A DNA stretch of 8,623 nucleotides from Candidatus Omnitrophota bacterium. GTDB taxonomy: Bacteria > Omnitrophota > Gorgyraeia > Aquiviventales > Aquiviventaceae. The stretch is taken from positions 1-8,623 of the forward strand of contig JACPAW010000020.1 in assembly GCA_016180605.1 (NCBI GenBank). The letters are read 5' to 3'. The translations under genes and the position numbers were made by a program. The notes below the pieces were generated by a model. The model was not told the DNA's origin. It worked only from the letters and a program-made list of their open reading frames with translations, and did not search any database. Of this stretch, positions 1 through 6,624 are shown piece by piece (the first letter of the stretch is position 1; every line of letters starts with the position of its first letter).

Positions 1-651
1 GTCGCGTGTCATCATGGGTGCGATGTGGTCGGAAAGTTCCGTCCAGGGAATCAGGTTATTTTTCTGATAGACATCTTTTAAAAAATGCAGCGGTTCAGAA
101 TATTGCTTGCGCCCTTCGTATTCCGCCAACCCCTCATCCAACCAGCGGGGGCATTTACCCTGAGTCAAATCATGAATCAAGGCATGCGTGTACTCATGAA
201 AAATCGTCTTTTCCACTAAGAGAGGTTTTAGGTCAACACTCGGCAAAGGGACTCGGATTTTTCCATCAAATTGTCCGGCAACCCACTCTGGAGTATCCTG
301 CCGCATGGAGTGGAAACTCTCCGCGCTATAAATGAGCACGATCAGCTTGTGCTTGGGCCAGTAGGCAAAATCAGCCCCTACACTGCGTCTTGCCTCCAAT
401 AGAGCATCCCGGATATCGAACCCAATGGGTCTTTCCAATTGCTCCTCATAACGCAGGTCAAAATACGCTTGGGAAAGACGCTCGAATTTTGACTCTACAG
501 GAATTTCCTGCTGAACTTGTTCCAAGCGCTTCACTATCTCGGATTGGTCGGGCTGAAGGGTCAGTGCTTGCTGCCAGGAAGCTTTGGCTTCCTTAAGCTT
601 CTGGGACGTAGAGCCGGCCAAGATTTTCACGAAAATCGCTGTTGTGTTCAT
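1..651 (-). CDS. peptidase-MA-like zinc metalloprotease domain, C-terminal part of the frameshifted gene (3' end outside window)
   Basis: This open frame (codons starting at positions divisible by 3) runs to the left edge without a stop. It first completes the second TPR (KEAKASWQQALTLQPDQSE), then has a linker with EIPVESKFERLSQAYFDL. The peptidase-MA-type domain follows: KLIVLIYSAESFHSM, PEWVAGQFDGKIRVPL and the zinc site HEYTHALIHD (HExxH, first His codon at 196-198). A third ligand is likely the Glu of RWLDEGLAEY (codon 133-135), 16 residues after the second His. This is a gluzincin arrangement, usual in TPR-plus-peptidase-MA proteins of unknown substrate. ATG 651 is the first in-frame start but lacks a convincing Shine-Dalgarno site, and a product from there would lack a signal peptide. 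I therefore read the gene as the continuation of the TPR piece at 593-901. It is last in the visible operon. Confidence 0.72.
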   Translation of the reverse strand, partial: MNTTAIFVKILAGSTSQKLKEAKASWQQALTLQPDQSEIVKRLEQVQQEIPVESKFERLSQAYFDLRYEEQLERPIGFDIRDALLEARRSVGADFAYWPKHKLIVLIYSAESFHSMRQDTPEWVAGQFDGKIRVPLPSVDLKPLLVEKTIFHEYTHALIHDLTQGKCPRWLDEGLAEYEGRKQYSEPLHFLKDVYQKNNLIPWTELSDHIAPMMTRD

Positions 652-901
652 CCAGATCCAATGCGGTTTGTAACTGCTCGATAGCCAACTGCGATTCACC
701 TTTATCAATCAAGGCCACCGCATAGTTGTTATAAGCGGTCGCCAGTTGCCTGCGGGTTTCGGCACGCCCTGGGTGGTCCTGCATCTGCTGTCTTAATCTT
801 GAGATCATCACTGGCCAATCCACGGGTTCCGATTGTTCTTCGCAGAAAAGTACTCCTGGCGCTGCCATCAAACAAAACCCTAGCAATAAGAAAGCTCTCA
901 T
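593..901 (-). pseudogene. exported TPR protein, N-terminal piece of a frameshifted TPR/peptidase-MA gene
   Basis: This 102-residue piece begins with a signal peptide (MRAFLLLGFCLMAAPGVLF, with one Arg before a hydrophobic stretch), implying export to the envelope. One TPR motif follows (about 49-83: LATAYNNYAVAL … QTALDLDE). A second TPR starts with FRENLGRLYV and then stops abruptly at TAA (593-595). The rest of that TPR, KLKEAKASWQQALTLQPD, continues in the next frame and leads into the peptidase domain annotated at 1-651, so the two were very probably one gene. I chose the ATG at 901, not 916, because it forms an ATGA overlap with the lipase stop and leaves a normal signal peptide. Whether this is true inactivation, a sequencing error or recoding cannot be told here. 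Confidence 0.7.
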
Positions 902-1743
902 CCCTGTAGCGTCCAATCGGCTATCCAGGTCAAGACCTGATCCCGCACCGCTTCATGATGAAGCTCATGGCGGCTCATCGGCAAAAGCTCAAAGTGTCGT
1001 TTGCAAGTAAGGCTGCGGAACCACTCTTGCGCTTTGGGCACGGAAACGATCCGGTCTTCGCTGCCGCACAAAAGAAGGGTTGGGATAGTTATAGAAGCTG
1101 CTTTCTCCAAAACAACTCCACGAACCTCTTGGATGGAACGGTAGGTACGGGCACTCATTCGATTATGGACCAGCGGATCCTGCCGATACGCGGCTACTAC
1201 AGCCGCATCGTGGCTGAGTCCTTCTGCATCCAAATCCATGGGAAGTGCCGCGTTTGGCCAACAACAAGCCAACACGCTAGCTAAGAATCTCTTCCAAGGG
1301 GGAATGGGAAAACCTACATCCAGGAATGGAGATTGCACAATCAGCTTTTGGAGAGAGCGCGGCCCTCGCAGAGCCACCGCAATGGCCAATAAGCCGCCAA
1401 AACTGTGGCCGAAGAGCGTGTAGTTCGTTAGCCCGGCCTTTGGCAACAACGCTTCTTCGGCCATCGCCTCAAATAGACGTGCAGAGTCCTCAACGCATCC
1501 TAGATCCCCCCGCTGTCCGTCGGAGCGTCCATGTCCTATCAGATCGGGAACCGCTACTCCAATCCCACGCAAAGCGAGCGTCTTGGCGAAAGCTTCATAG
1601 CGGCCTCCGTGCTCGCCAAAACCATGAGCCACGATGATCAGCGCTTGGCAAAGGGGCGGCTTCCATCGCCGGTAGCTCACGCGCGGATGTCCGCCTGGTG
1701 GCATCCAGATTCCTTCCTCAAGAATCACTTCTGCAGCATTCAT
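898..1743 (-). CDS. alpha/beta hydrolase, monoacylglycerol lipase-like
   Basis: It probably hydrolyses monoacylglycerol or a related lipid ester to a free fatty acid. It has 281 residues, normal for the serine aminopeptidase/monoglyceride lipase-like (Hydrolase_4) family. Visible elements are the oxyanion-hole loop VAHGFGEHGGRYE (38-50), DLIGHGRSDGQRGD (67-80), nucleophile Ser114 in FGHSFGG, acid Asp230 in LLCGSEDRIV and base His259 in SRHELHHE, so the triad is complete. HGFGEHGGRY and the HE-L-H-E ending are characteristic of the monoglyceride lipase branch. There is no signal peptide, so it should act inside the cell. AGGA lies 5 bases before ATG 1743. Its TGA overlaps the next start as ATGA. 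Beside the acyl-CoA synthetase, a role in supplying fatty acids is the natural reading, though lysophospholipase or general esterase activity is possible. Confidence 0.9.
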   Translation of the reverse strand: MNAAEVILEEGIWMPPGGHPRVSYRRWKPPLCQALIIVAHGFGEHGGRYEAFAKTLALRGIGVAVPDLIGHGRSDGQRGDLGCVEDSARLFEAMAEEALLPKAGLTNYTLFGHSFGGLLAIAVALRGPRSLQKLIVQSPFLDVGFPIPPWKRFLASVLACCWPNAALPMDLDAEGLSHDAAVVAAYRQDPLVHNRMSARTYRSIQEVRGVVLEKAASITIPTLLLCGSEDRIVSVPKAQEWFRSLTCKRHFELLPMSRHELHHEAVRDQVLTWIADWTLQG

Positions 1744-1778
1744 AGATTTCCTGGATATTTGCAGGAAACTTCGCGGGT

Positions 1779-3572
1779 TTAGGACGGAGGGATCTGGTAG
1801 AGCAACTCCAGCAGCGAGTGATAGCGCTGGGCAATGATATTGCGTTTGGCTTTCAAAGTCGCTGTTAGCTCTCCGCTTGCTTGGGAAAACTCTTGGTCTA
1901 AAAGAGCGATGTGTTTCACCCGCTCAAAACTGGCAAAATTCGCTTGATGGGTTTCCACGCGCTGCCAATAAAACGCCAGGATCCGAGAATCCTTTACCAG
2001 TTCCTTAAGGGAACCCTCGATGTTCTGCTGTAAAGCGTATCGAAGCAAGGCTTCGGCACGAGGGACGATGAGGGCAATGCAAAAAGGACGTCCCTCGCCA
2101 TAGACGAAAGCCTGACTGATATAAGGATCCGCCACAAGCCGTGTTTCCAGCTTTTGGGGAGCTACGAATTTTCCGCCTGCGGTCTTGATCAAATCTTTTT
2201 TCCGATCGGTGATAAACAGAAAACCTTCTGAATCCAAGTGGCCGATGTCTCCTGTATGAAACCATCCTTCTCTTAAGACCAGGGCCGTCTCTGCGGGCTT
2301 CTGGTAATAACCTTGCATGATGTGAGGGCCTCGGCTTAAGATTTCCCCATCCTCGGCAATTTTCACCTCTACTCCTGGGAGGGCTTGCCCGACACTTCCA
2401 AATCGCGGCAAAGGGGGACGGTTCACTGCGATAACCGGCGAGGTCTCCGTAAGCCCGTATCCTTCCAATATGAGAACCCCTACGCTGTAGAAAAATTCAG
2501 CCAATTCTTTGGAAAGAGCAGCACCCCCTGAGATAAAAAACCGGACCCGTCCTCCAAGCTTTGCTTGCAGCCGTTTAAAAACTAAACGCTCCGCTAACGA
2601 TAACTGAATAGCCAGAAGGGGGGATGGCTGCTTTTGGGACAAACGAAGGCTCGCCCCTTTTTTCCCGACGGAGAGCGCCCAGAGAGCAAGTTGTTTTCGC
2701 AAAGAGGGTGCTTGTTGGATTCCTTCTTGAATTTTAGCGTAGAGCTTTTCGAAAAAACGCGGGACCCCGAGCATGACGGTCGGATGCACCTCAAGCATGT
2801 TCTGTGCCACGGTATCCATACTCTGGGCATAAGCGACACAGGCTCCTACGCTGAGCATCAAATACCATCCTGCCATCCTTTCAAAAACGTGGGATAGCGG
2901 CAGGAAGGACAAATGCAAATCGGTATCGGATACCGGAACCACTTGCAGGCATGCCTGGACATTAGAAAGGAAATTCCGATGCGAGAGCTGAACTCCTTTA
3001 GGCTCTCCCGTTGTTCCGGAAGTATAAATCAATGTCGCCGTGTCTTCCAGCCGAAGGGCATGACACAATTGAAGCAAACGCTCGCGACAGTCTTTCAAAT
3101 GGGCCCTGCCCTTTGCCAACACATCCGACCAATGAATCCAGCCCGTCTGAGCTGGGACATTGGGATCCATGACGATTTGATGGCGAATGCTCGGCACTTG
3201 AGCGCTGAAGGAAAGCAGCTTTTTGGCTTGCTCTAGGTTCGAAACAATACAGGCAACCGGCTGGCAATCTCGACAGATAACGGCAAGATCATCCGCTGAA
3301 AGACTAGGATATACAGGAACCGTCCAGCCGCCTATAGACTGAATCGCTAAATCTGCAATTCCCCATTCCGGACGGTTTTCGGAAAGAATGATGACCCGCT
3401 GCCCTGGCTCGACACCCGATTGCAGCAAAAAAGCAGCGAGCGCTTCCACATCCCCAGCGGCCTGCGCCCACGTAATAGGACCATAGGTTCCAGACCGCTT
3501 GACCAGGAATAAGGGCTGTGCGGCCCTGGCTTGCGCTTGGCTGAAAAAAACCAAGGGGATTGTTTTCTCCAT
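1779..3572 (-). CDS. long-chain acyl-CoA synthetase (AMP-forming)
   Basis: It activates free fatty acids to acyl-CoA through an acyl-adenylate, using ATP and CoA, and so feeds the beta-oxidation enzymes beside it. It has 597 residues with a complete ANL fold. The phosphate-binding loop is YTSGTTGEPKG (183-193), followed by LSFLPLSHVFERM (221-233), a typical long-chain ligase segment. GYGLTETSP is at 371-379, Asp442 in HTGD and Arg457 in TDRKKDLIKTAGGK. The probable catalytic Lys574 lies in GELTATLKAK. LSHVFERM and the C-terminal GELT..LK pattern place it with the eukaryote-like FAA1 group rather than with E. coli FadD. No transmembrane segment is evident. The start at 3572 is set by AAGGAG ten bases upstream and by homology starting there; an upstream in-frame start would overlap the acyl-CoA dehydrogenase by about 200 bases. 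The stop is 35 bases before the lipase. Confidence 0.93.
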   Translation of the reverse strand: MEKTIPLVFFSQAQARAAQPLFLVKRSGTYGPITWAQAAGDVEALAAFLLQSGVEPGQRVIILSENRPEWGIADLAIQSIGGWTVPVYPSLSADDLAVICRDCQPVACIVSNLEQAKKLLSFSAQVPSIRHQIVMDPNVPAQTGWIHWSDVLAKGRAHLKDCRERLLQLCHALRLEDTATLIYTSGTTGEPKGVQLSHRNFLSNVQACLQVVPVSDTDLHLSFLPLSHVFERMAGWYLMLSVGACVAYAQSMDTVAQNMLEVHPTVMLGVPRFFEKLYAKIQEGIQQAPSLRKQLALWALSVGKKGASLRLSQKQPSPLLAIQLSLAERLVFKRLQAKLGGRVRFFISGGAALSKELAEFFYSVGVLILEGYGLTETSPVIAVNRPPLPRFGSVGQALPGVEVKIAEDGEILSRGPHIMQGYYQKPAETALVLREGWFHTGDIGHLDSEGFLFITDRKKDLIKTAGGKFVAPQKLETRLVADPYISQAFVYGEGRPFCIALIVPRAEALLRYALQQNIEGSLKELVKDSRILAFYWQRVETHQANFASFERVKHIALLDQEFSQASGELTATLKAKRNIIAQRYHSLLELLYQIPPS

Positions 3573-3574
3573 GA

Positions 3575-5428
3575 TCAGAGTACTCCTTGTTCCAGCCATG
3601 CGTAACGGTTGGCCAATACCTGCTGTGCGGTTTGGTAGCAGCGTTGGTCCTCGTTGTCCGATAAAGAATGCATCGTTTGCGTGATGCGACGTCTGGCAAG
3701 ACGGCAGAAAAGATCCGCCAGCTCTACGGGACTTTGCTCGGAAGGCTGCAGGCGCACCAAAGCAGTTGCCTTGGAACAAGCAGAGAGCATCGCAAATAAA
3801 TCCGCACCCACATCCACCAACCTGCCCAATCGCTGCTGGCGCAGCGCCAGGCGGGTTTGGTAGCGTACCGCGCTATGGAAAAGGGCGCGTGCCAAGCGAT
3901 GGCTGGCCCTCTCCACAAACCTCATATGCCCGCTCAAAGGACCCATCGCTGAATCATGCGGATACCAGGACACACCGATCCACTGGCGCGGATACCACAG
4001 TGCGTAATGCCCTGCGGCTTTCAGAGAAGCAGTCAATTTTTTCGGCAGGGACTGGTGGGAATCAAGAAGAGACTGTACGAGCTGCATATGCGCATCCAGC
4101 GCTTCTCGAGCGATAAAAAGATGCATGATCTCGCTGGTCCCCTCAATAATCCGGTTGATCCGGCTATCCCGCATCATCCGCTCAACCGGATAACTGTCTT
4201 CTTGCCGCGCACGCAAAGAGGCTGCCGTCTCATAGCCGCGCCCCCCACGTATCTGCATTGTTTCATCGATTATGCGCCAGCTGTTCTCGGCACAAAATAA
4301 TTTTGAAAGCGCTGCTTCCAAACGAATGTCGATTGTCTTGCGGTCCACTAAAGCAGAAGTGAGTCCGACCATGGCATCCATGGCAAACACCGTTGCGGCC
4401 ATCTCCCCAATTTTGACACCGATGGCCTCATGGCGGCCGATAGGACCTCCCCATTGCTTGCGCTCCAGAGCCCATTTCCGGGTGATCTCAAGACAGCGCT
4501 TGGCTGCTCCCACACAAGCGGCAGGAATAGCCATTCGTCCTGCATTGAGGGTGATAAGAGCCAGTTTCAACCCAAGCCCCGTCCCCCAGAGGATATTTTC
4601 TTTTGGCACGCGCACATTCGTAAAACGCAAAACACCATTCTGGATGCCTTTTAATCCCATAAAATCGCAGCGATGAACGCTCTCAATACCAGGCCAACTG
4701 CGCTCTACAATAAACGCCGTAATTTGCTTTCGCTCACGGCCGCGCACGACAACAGAGGGTGTTCGCGCCATGACCACGATAATCTGCGCCACAGGGCCGT
4801 TGGTGCACCAAAGCTTTTCTCCGCTGAGCAGGTAAGCCTTGCCATCCTCAATCGGTGTTGCGGTTGTTTTCATGTTCGCCGGGTCCGAACCGACATCCCG
4901 CTCGGTTAAGGCAAAGGCCGAAATCATCCCTTTGGCCAGAGATGGAAGATAACGCTTTTTCTGTTCCTCCGTCCCAAAGAGCATCAGAGGCTGCGGAGCC
5001 CCGATACTCTGGTGGGCGCTAAGCCACACGGTCGTTGCCCCACAGTAGCTTCCTAGAAGCTGAATGGCCCGGTTATAGTTTGTCTGGGAAAATCCAAGGC
5101 CTCCGTAAGATTGCGGGATTTTCATGCCAAAGCAGCCAAGCTTGACCAAGCCATCCAGTACTGCTTGGGGAAGGATTCCGGATTCATCAATCGCATCCGG
5201 ATCGATATGCTCGCGGCTGAAAAGCCTCAACTTCTCCAAAAACGCATCGCCTCTTTGACGGTCTTCAGGATCCTGCTCGGGATAAGGAGAAACCAGGTCC
5301 TTCCGCAACCGCCCCATGAACAATTCGCCAACAAGGCTCGGATACCGCCAGCTGGTTTCCCGTGCTGCCTCTGTCACTTCCAAGGCCTCTGGGGCCCCCT
5401 TGCCGATCATGCTCTCCATTGCCATCAT
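3575..5428 (-). CDS. acyl-CoA dehydrogenase, long VLCAD-like form
   Basis: It is an FAD enzyme that oxidises acyl-CoA to trans-2-enoyl-CoA, the first beta-oxidation step, passing electrons to an ETF or quinone partner not seen here. At 617 residues it is far longer than the ~380 of short/medium-chain enzymes. The catalytic core spans about 60-445: FALTERDVGSDP (172-183), GEKLWCTNGP (203-212), ERKQWGGPIGRHEAI (322-336), QIRGGRGYE (392-400) and the catalytic Glu429 in RIIEGTSEI. A C-terminal helical region (about 460-617) has no active-site motifs. This arrangement resembles very-long-chain enzymes, where the extension aids dimerisation and membrane contact, so long-chain substrates are likely. 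AAGGA lies 5 bases before ATG 5428; ATG 5425 is also possible. The gene ends 2 bases before the acyl-CoA synthetase, so translational coupling is likely. Confidence 0.93.
   Translation of the reverse strand: MMAMESMIGKGAPEALEVTEAARETSWRYPSLVGELFMGRLRKDLVSPYPEQDPEDRQRGDAFLEKLRLFSREHIDPDAIDESGILPQAVLDGLVKLGCFGMKIPQSYGGLGFSQTNYNRAIQLLGSYCGATTVWLSAHQSIGAPQPLMLFGTEEQKKRYLPSLAKGMISAFALTERDVGSDPANMKTTATPIEDGKAYLLSGEKLWCTNGPVAQIIVVMARTPSVVVRGRERKQITAFIVERSWPGIESVHRCDFMGLKGIQNGVLRFTNVRVPKENILWGTGLGLKLALITLNAGRMAIPAACVGAAKRCLEITRKWALERKQWGGPIGRHEAIGVKIGEMAATVFAMDAMVGLTSALVDRKTIDIRLEAALSKLFCAENSWRIIDETMQIRGGRGYETAASLRARQEDSYPVERMMRDSRINRIIEGTSEIMHLFIAREALDAHMQLVQSLLDSHQSLPKKLTASLKAAGHYALWYPRQWIGVSWYPHDSAMGPLSGHMRFVERASHRLARALFHSAVRYQTRLALRQQRLGRLVDVGADLFAMLSACSKATALVRLQPSEQSPVELADLFCRLARRRITQTMHSLSDNEDQRCYQTAQQVLANRYAWLEQGVL
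3583..3588 (-). promoter_or_regulatory. Shine-Dalgarno AAGGAG of the acyl-CoA synthetase
   Basis: AAGGAG lies within the last codons of the acyl-CoA dehydrogenase, 10 bases before ATG 3572. It decides that start against a longer in-frame upstream one and supports coupled translation. Confidence 0.65.
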
Positions 5429-5437
5429 GCGCGTCCT

Positions 5438-6460
5438 TTAGCTCCTTGCCGGATTACCCACGATAAGATTCACCGGAGATGCCTTCATGAAACCTGCGAT
5501 ATTGGCTGCGGTCGTCTCGAGTATCCGTTGCAATGCTTCTTTACTGTCAAACGCAATATGCGGCGTAATCACCACGTTTTCTCGGTGCAGCAGGATGTGA
5601 TTCTTCAGCGCTGTCGCTAGCTTTTCCTTCGGAAAGGAACGCGAGAGAAGCTGCCTTTCTTCCTTAACCAGCTCCTCTCCTTCCAAGACATCAAGCCCTG
5701 CCCCTGCCACAATACCTTCATCCAAAGCCCACACCAAAGCATCGGTATCGACAAGCGCGCCGCGAGCGGTGTTGATCAAAAGAACGCCGCGTTTCATTTT
5801 CCTAAAAGTCTCCCGATTGATCAGATGATGGGTAGCCGGCATGTAGGGCAGATGAAGGCTGAGGATATCGGAATGGCGCAAGAGCTCCTCAAAAGAGACA
5901 TAGCGAAAATCCAAGACTTCGCTTAAGAAGACGTTGCGCCGCACGTCATGCGCCAACACGTTCATTCCAAAACCGCGCGCCATCTTAATCACGTGAAATC
6001 CGATATGGCCTGCCCCCAACACCCCGATCGTTTTTCCCTTCAAGTCGAAGCCTTCAAGGCCTTCGAGCGAGAAATCCCCTTTGATGGTCTTGACGTAAGC
6101 TTTGTGGATGTTTCGGGACAATGACAAAATGAGCGCAAAGGTATGCTCTGCAACCGTATTTTCTCCGTAAGAGGGAACGTTGGAGACAACAACGCGGCGC
6201 TTGCGGCAGGCATCCAGGGCAATATGATCAAAACCGGTGGATCGCGTGGCAATGAAACGCAGCTGCGGCAATTGCCGCAGAAGACTGGGGGTAATCGCGG
6301 AATAGATGAAAATACAAAGGATGGAGGCGTTTCTTGCAGTGCGGAGGTTCTGCTCGCCAAGCGGCTCTGGGACAAACTGGGTAGTCAGCCCCACCGGCTC
6401 CAGCACGCGCCGTAAATAGCGCCGCTCCCACGAAACCGTTTCAAAACAAACAGCCTTCAT
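5438..6460 (-). CDS. D-isomer-specific 2-hydroxyacid dehydrogenase, D-lactate-dehydrogenase-like
   Basis: It is a cytoplasmic NAD(H)-dependent enzyme that interconverts a 2-keto acid and a D-2-hydroxy acid; D-lactate/pyruvate is the best guess. It has 340 residues. The substrate-binding half includes RSTGFDHI (73-80) and NVPSYGENTVAEH (94-106). The Rossmann core has GVLGAGHIG (146-154), with Asp172 in AHDVRR, suggesting NAD rather than NADP. Catalytic residues are Arg233 in INTARGALVDT, a Glu in GLDVLEGEE (about 260-262) and His301 in TPHIAFDS. The long insert before TPHIA resembles D-lactate dehydrogenases rather than phosphoglycerate dehydrogenases. I chose the ATG at 6460 because AGGTG lies 5 bases upstream and homology begins at MKAVCFE; an upstream TTG only adds translated spacer. 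The stop is 9 bases before the acyl-CoA dehydrogenase. The substrate is uncertain. Confidence 0.9.
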   Translation of the reverse strand: MKAVCFETVSWERRYLRRVLEPVGLTTQFVPEPLGEQNLRTARNASILCIFIYSAITPSLLRQLPQLRFIATRSTGFDHIALDACRKRRVVVSNVPSYGENTVAEHTFALILSLSRNIHKAYVKTIKGDFSLEGLEGFDLKGKTIGVLGAGHIGFHVIKMARGFGMNVLAHDVRRNVFLSEVLDFRYVSFEELLRHSDILSLHLPYMPATHHLINRETFRKMKRGVLLINTARGALVDTDALVWALDEGIVAGAGLDVLEGEELVKEERQLLSRSFPKEKLATALKNHILLHRENVVITPHIAFDSKEALQRILETTAANIAGFMKASPVNLIVGNPARS

Positions 6461-6618
6461 CCCCACACCTGCTGCAGCCCCGCCCAAGGCGGGGCGTGGC
6501 CGCAGGAGCGTTTTTGGAACAAGGAAGCGGCCATGGCGGTGTCTTTCCGCCAAGCCGCATAGGAAAAAGGTTGATTCATTCTAAAGAAGACACCGCCAGC
6601 AGCAGGTGTGGGGATCAT
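6457..6618 (-). CDS. possible 53-residue leader ORF in the spacer (doubtful)
   Basis: An uninterrupted frame runs from ATG at 6618 to a TGA at 6457-6459. That stop overlaps the start of the 2-hydroxyacid dehydrogenase as ATGA, the same junction used between the lipase and TPR genes. The product starts MIPTPAAGGVFF and ends AGLQQVWG. I recognise no family, signal peptide or membrane segment. Against it: no good Shine-Dalgarno sequence precedes the ATG (an AAGGA lies too far upstream), and the frame runs through the inverted repeats, so it may be open by chance. If translated, it would carry ribosomes through the pairing that hides the next gene's start. Confidence 0.25.
   Translation of the reverse strand: MIPTPAAGGVFFRMNQPFSYAAWRKDTAMAASLFQKRSCGHAPPWAGLQQVWG
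6466..6470 (-). promoter_or_regulatory. Shine-Dalgarno AGGTG of the 2-hydroxyacid dehydrogenase, inside an inverted-repeat arm
   Basis: On the minus strand AGGTG is followed by TGGGG and then ATG at 6460, a 5-base spacing. The site and the first two bases of the ATG lie inside the 17-base arm that is complementary to 6599-6615, so the folded mRNA would hide it. Confidence 0.6.
6477..6495. repeat. GC-rich hairpin inside the spacer element
   Basis: GCCCCGCC and GGCGGGGC pair perfectly around the loop CAA. In the minus-strand transcript the hairpin ends 16 bases before the ATG of the 2-hydroxyacid dehydrogenase. No T-run follows it directly on either strand, so an intrinsic terminator is unlikely. 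Confidence 0.7.
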
Positions 6619-6624
6619 GAGAGG

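Larger units (their letters stand above)
6459..6615 (-). repeat. nested inverted-repeat element with a four-way-junction fold
   Basis: It fills almost the whole spacer between the hydratase and the 2-hydroxyacid dehydrogenase. Perfect 17-base outer arms lie at 6459-6475 (ATCCCCACACCTGCTGC) and 6599-6615. Inside are a GC hairpin at 6477-6495 (8 bp, 3-base loop), a 7-bp stem 6497-6503/6527-6533, and a 12-bp stem 6534-6545/6587-6598. Only bases 6476 and 6496 remain unpaired at the junction, so as DNA or RNA it can form a compact cruciform. The lower-stem arm covers the downstream gene's ribosome-binding site. It could be a regulatory leader, or a small mobile or REP/MITE-like repeat. No clear target duplication flanks it and no second copy was noticed in the window. 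The pairing is read directly; the function is unknown. Confidence 0.75.

Noticed and set aside
1744..1778. A regulatory site in the 35-base gap before the lipase
   Set aside because: Only the lipase Shine-Dalgarno sequence is visible; there is no hairpin or promoter-like pair.
3573..3779. A start at 3779 for the acyl-CoA synthetase
   Set aside because: It would overlap the acyl-CoA dehydrogenase by about 200 bases and add a sequence unlike the family. ATG 3572 has AAGGAG upstream.
5111..5620. A 169-codon open frame on the plus strand
   Set aside because: It lies antisense across two well-supported genes, resembles no family and has no supporting signal. The other plus-strand frames fail in the same way.
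6477..6495. An intrinsic terminator at the GC hairpin
   Set aside because: No T-run follows immediately on either strand. The T-run at 6511-6515 lies in the loop of the next stem, and the genes on both sides are co-directional.
6461..6553. A longer start (TTG at 6553) for the 2-hydroxyacid dehydrogenase
   Set aside because: The added 31 residues are low-complexity translation of the inverted repeats. ATG 6460 has a correctly spaced AGGTG, and family homology starts there.
6575..6600. A promoter -10-like TAGAAT on the minus strand inside the spacer
   Set aside because: No credible -35 sits at the right distance, and one weak hexamer is expected by chance.
6459..6615. A tRNA or tRNA-like gene, given the four-way junction
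   Set aside because: The element is about 157 bases, with arm lengths unlike tRNA, no T-loop consensus and no recognisable anticodon arm.
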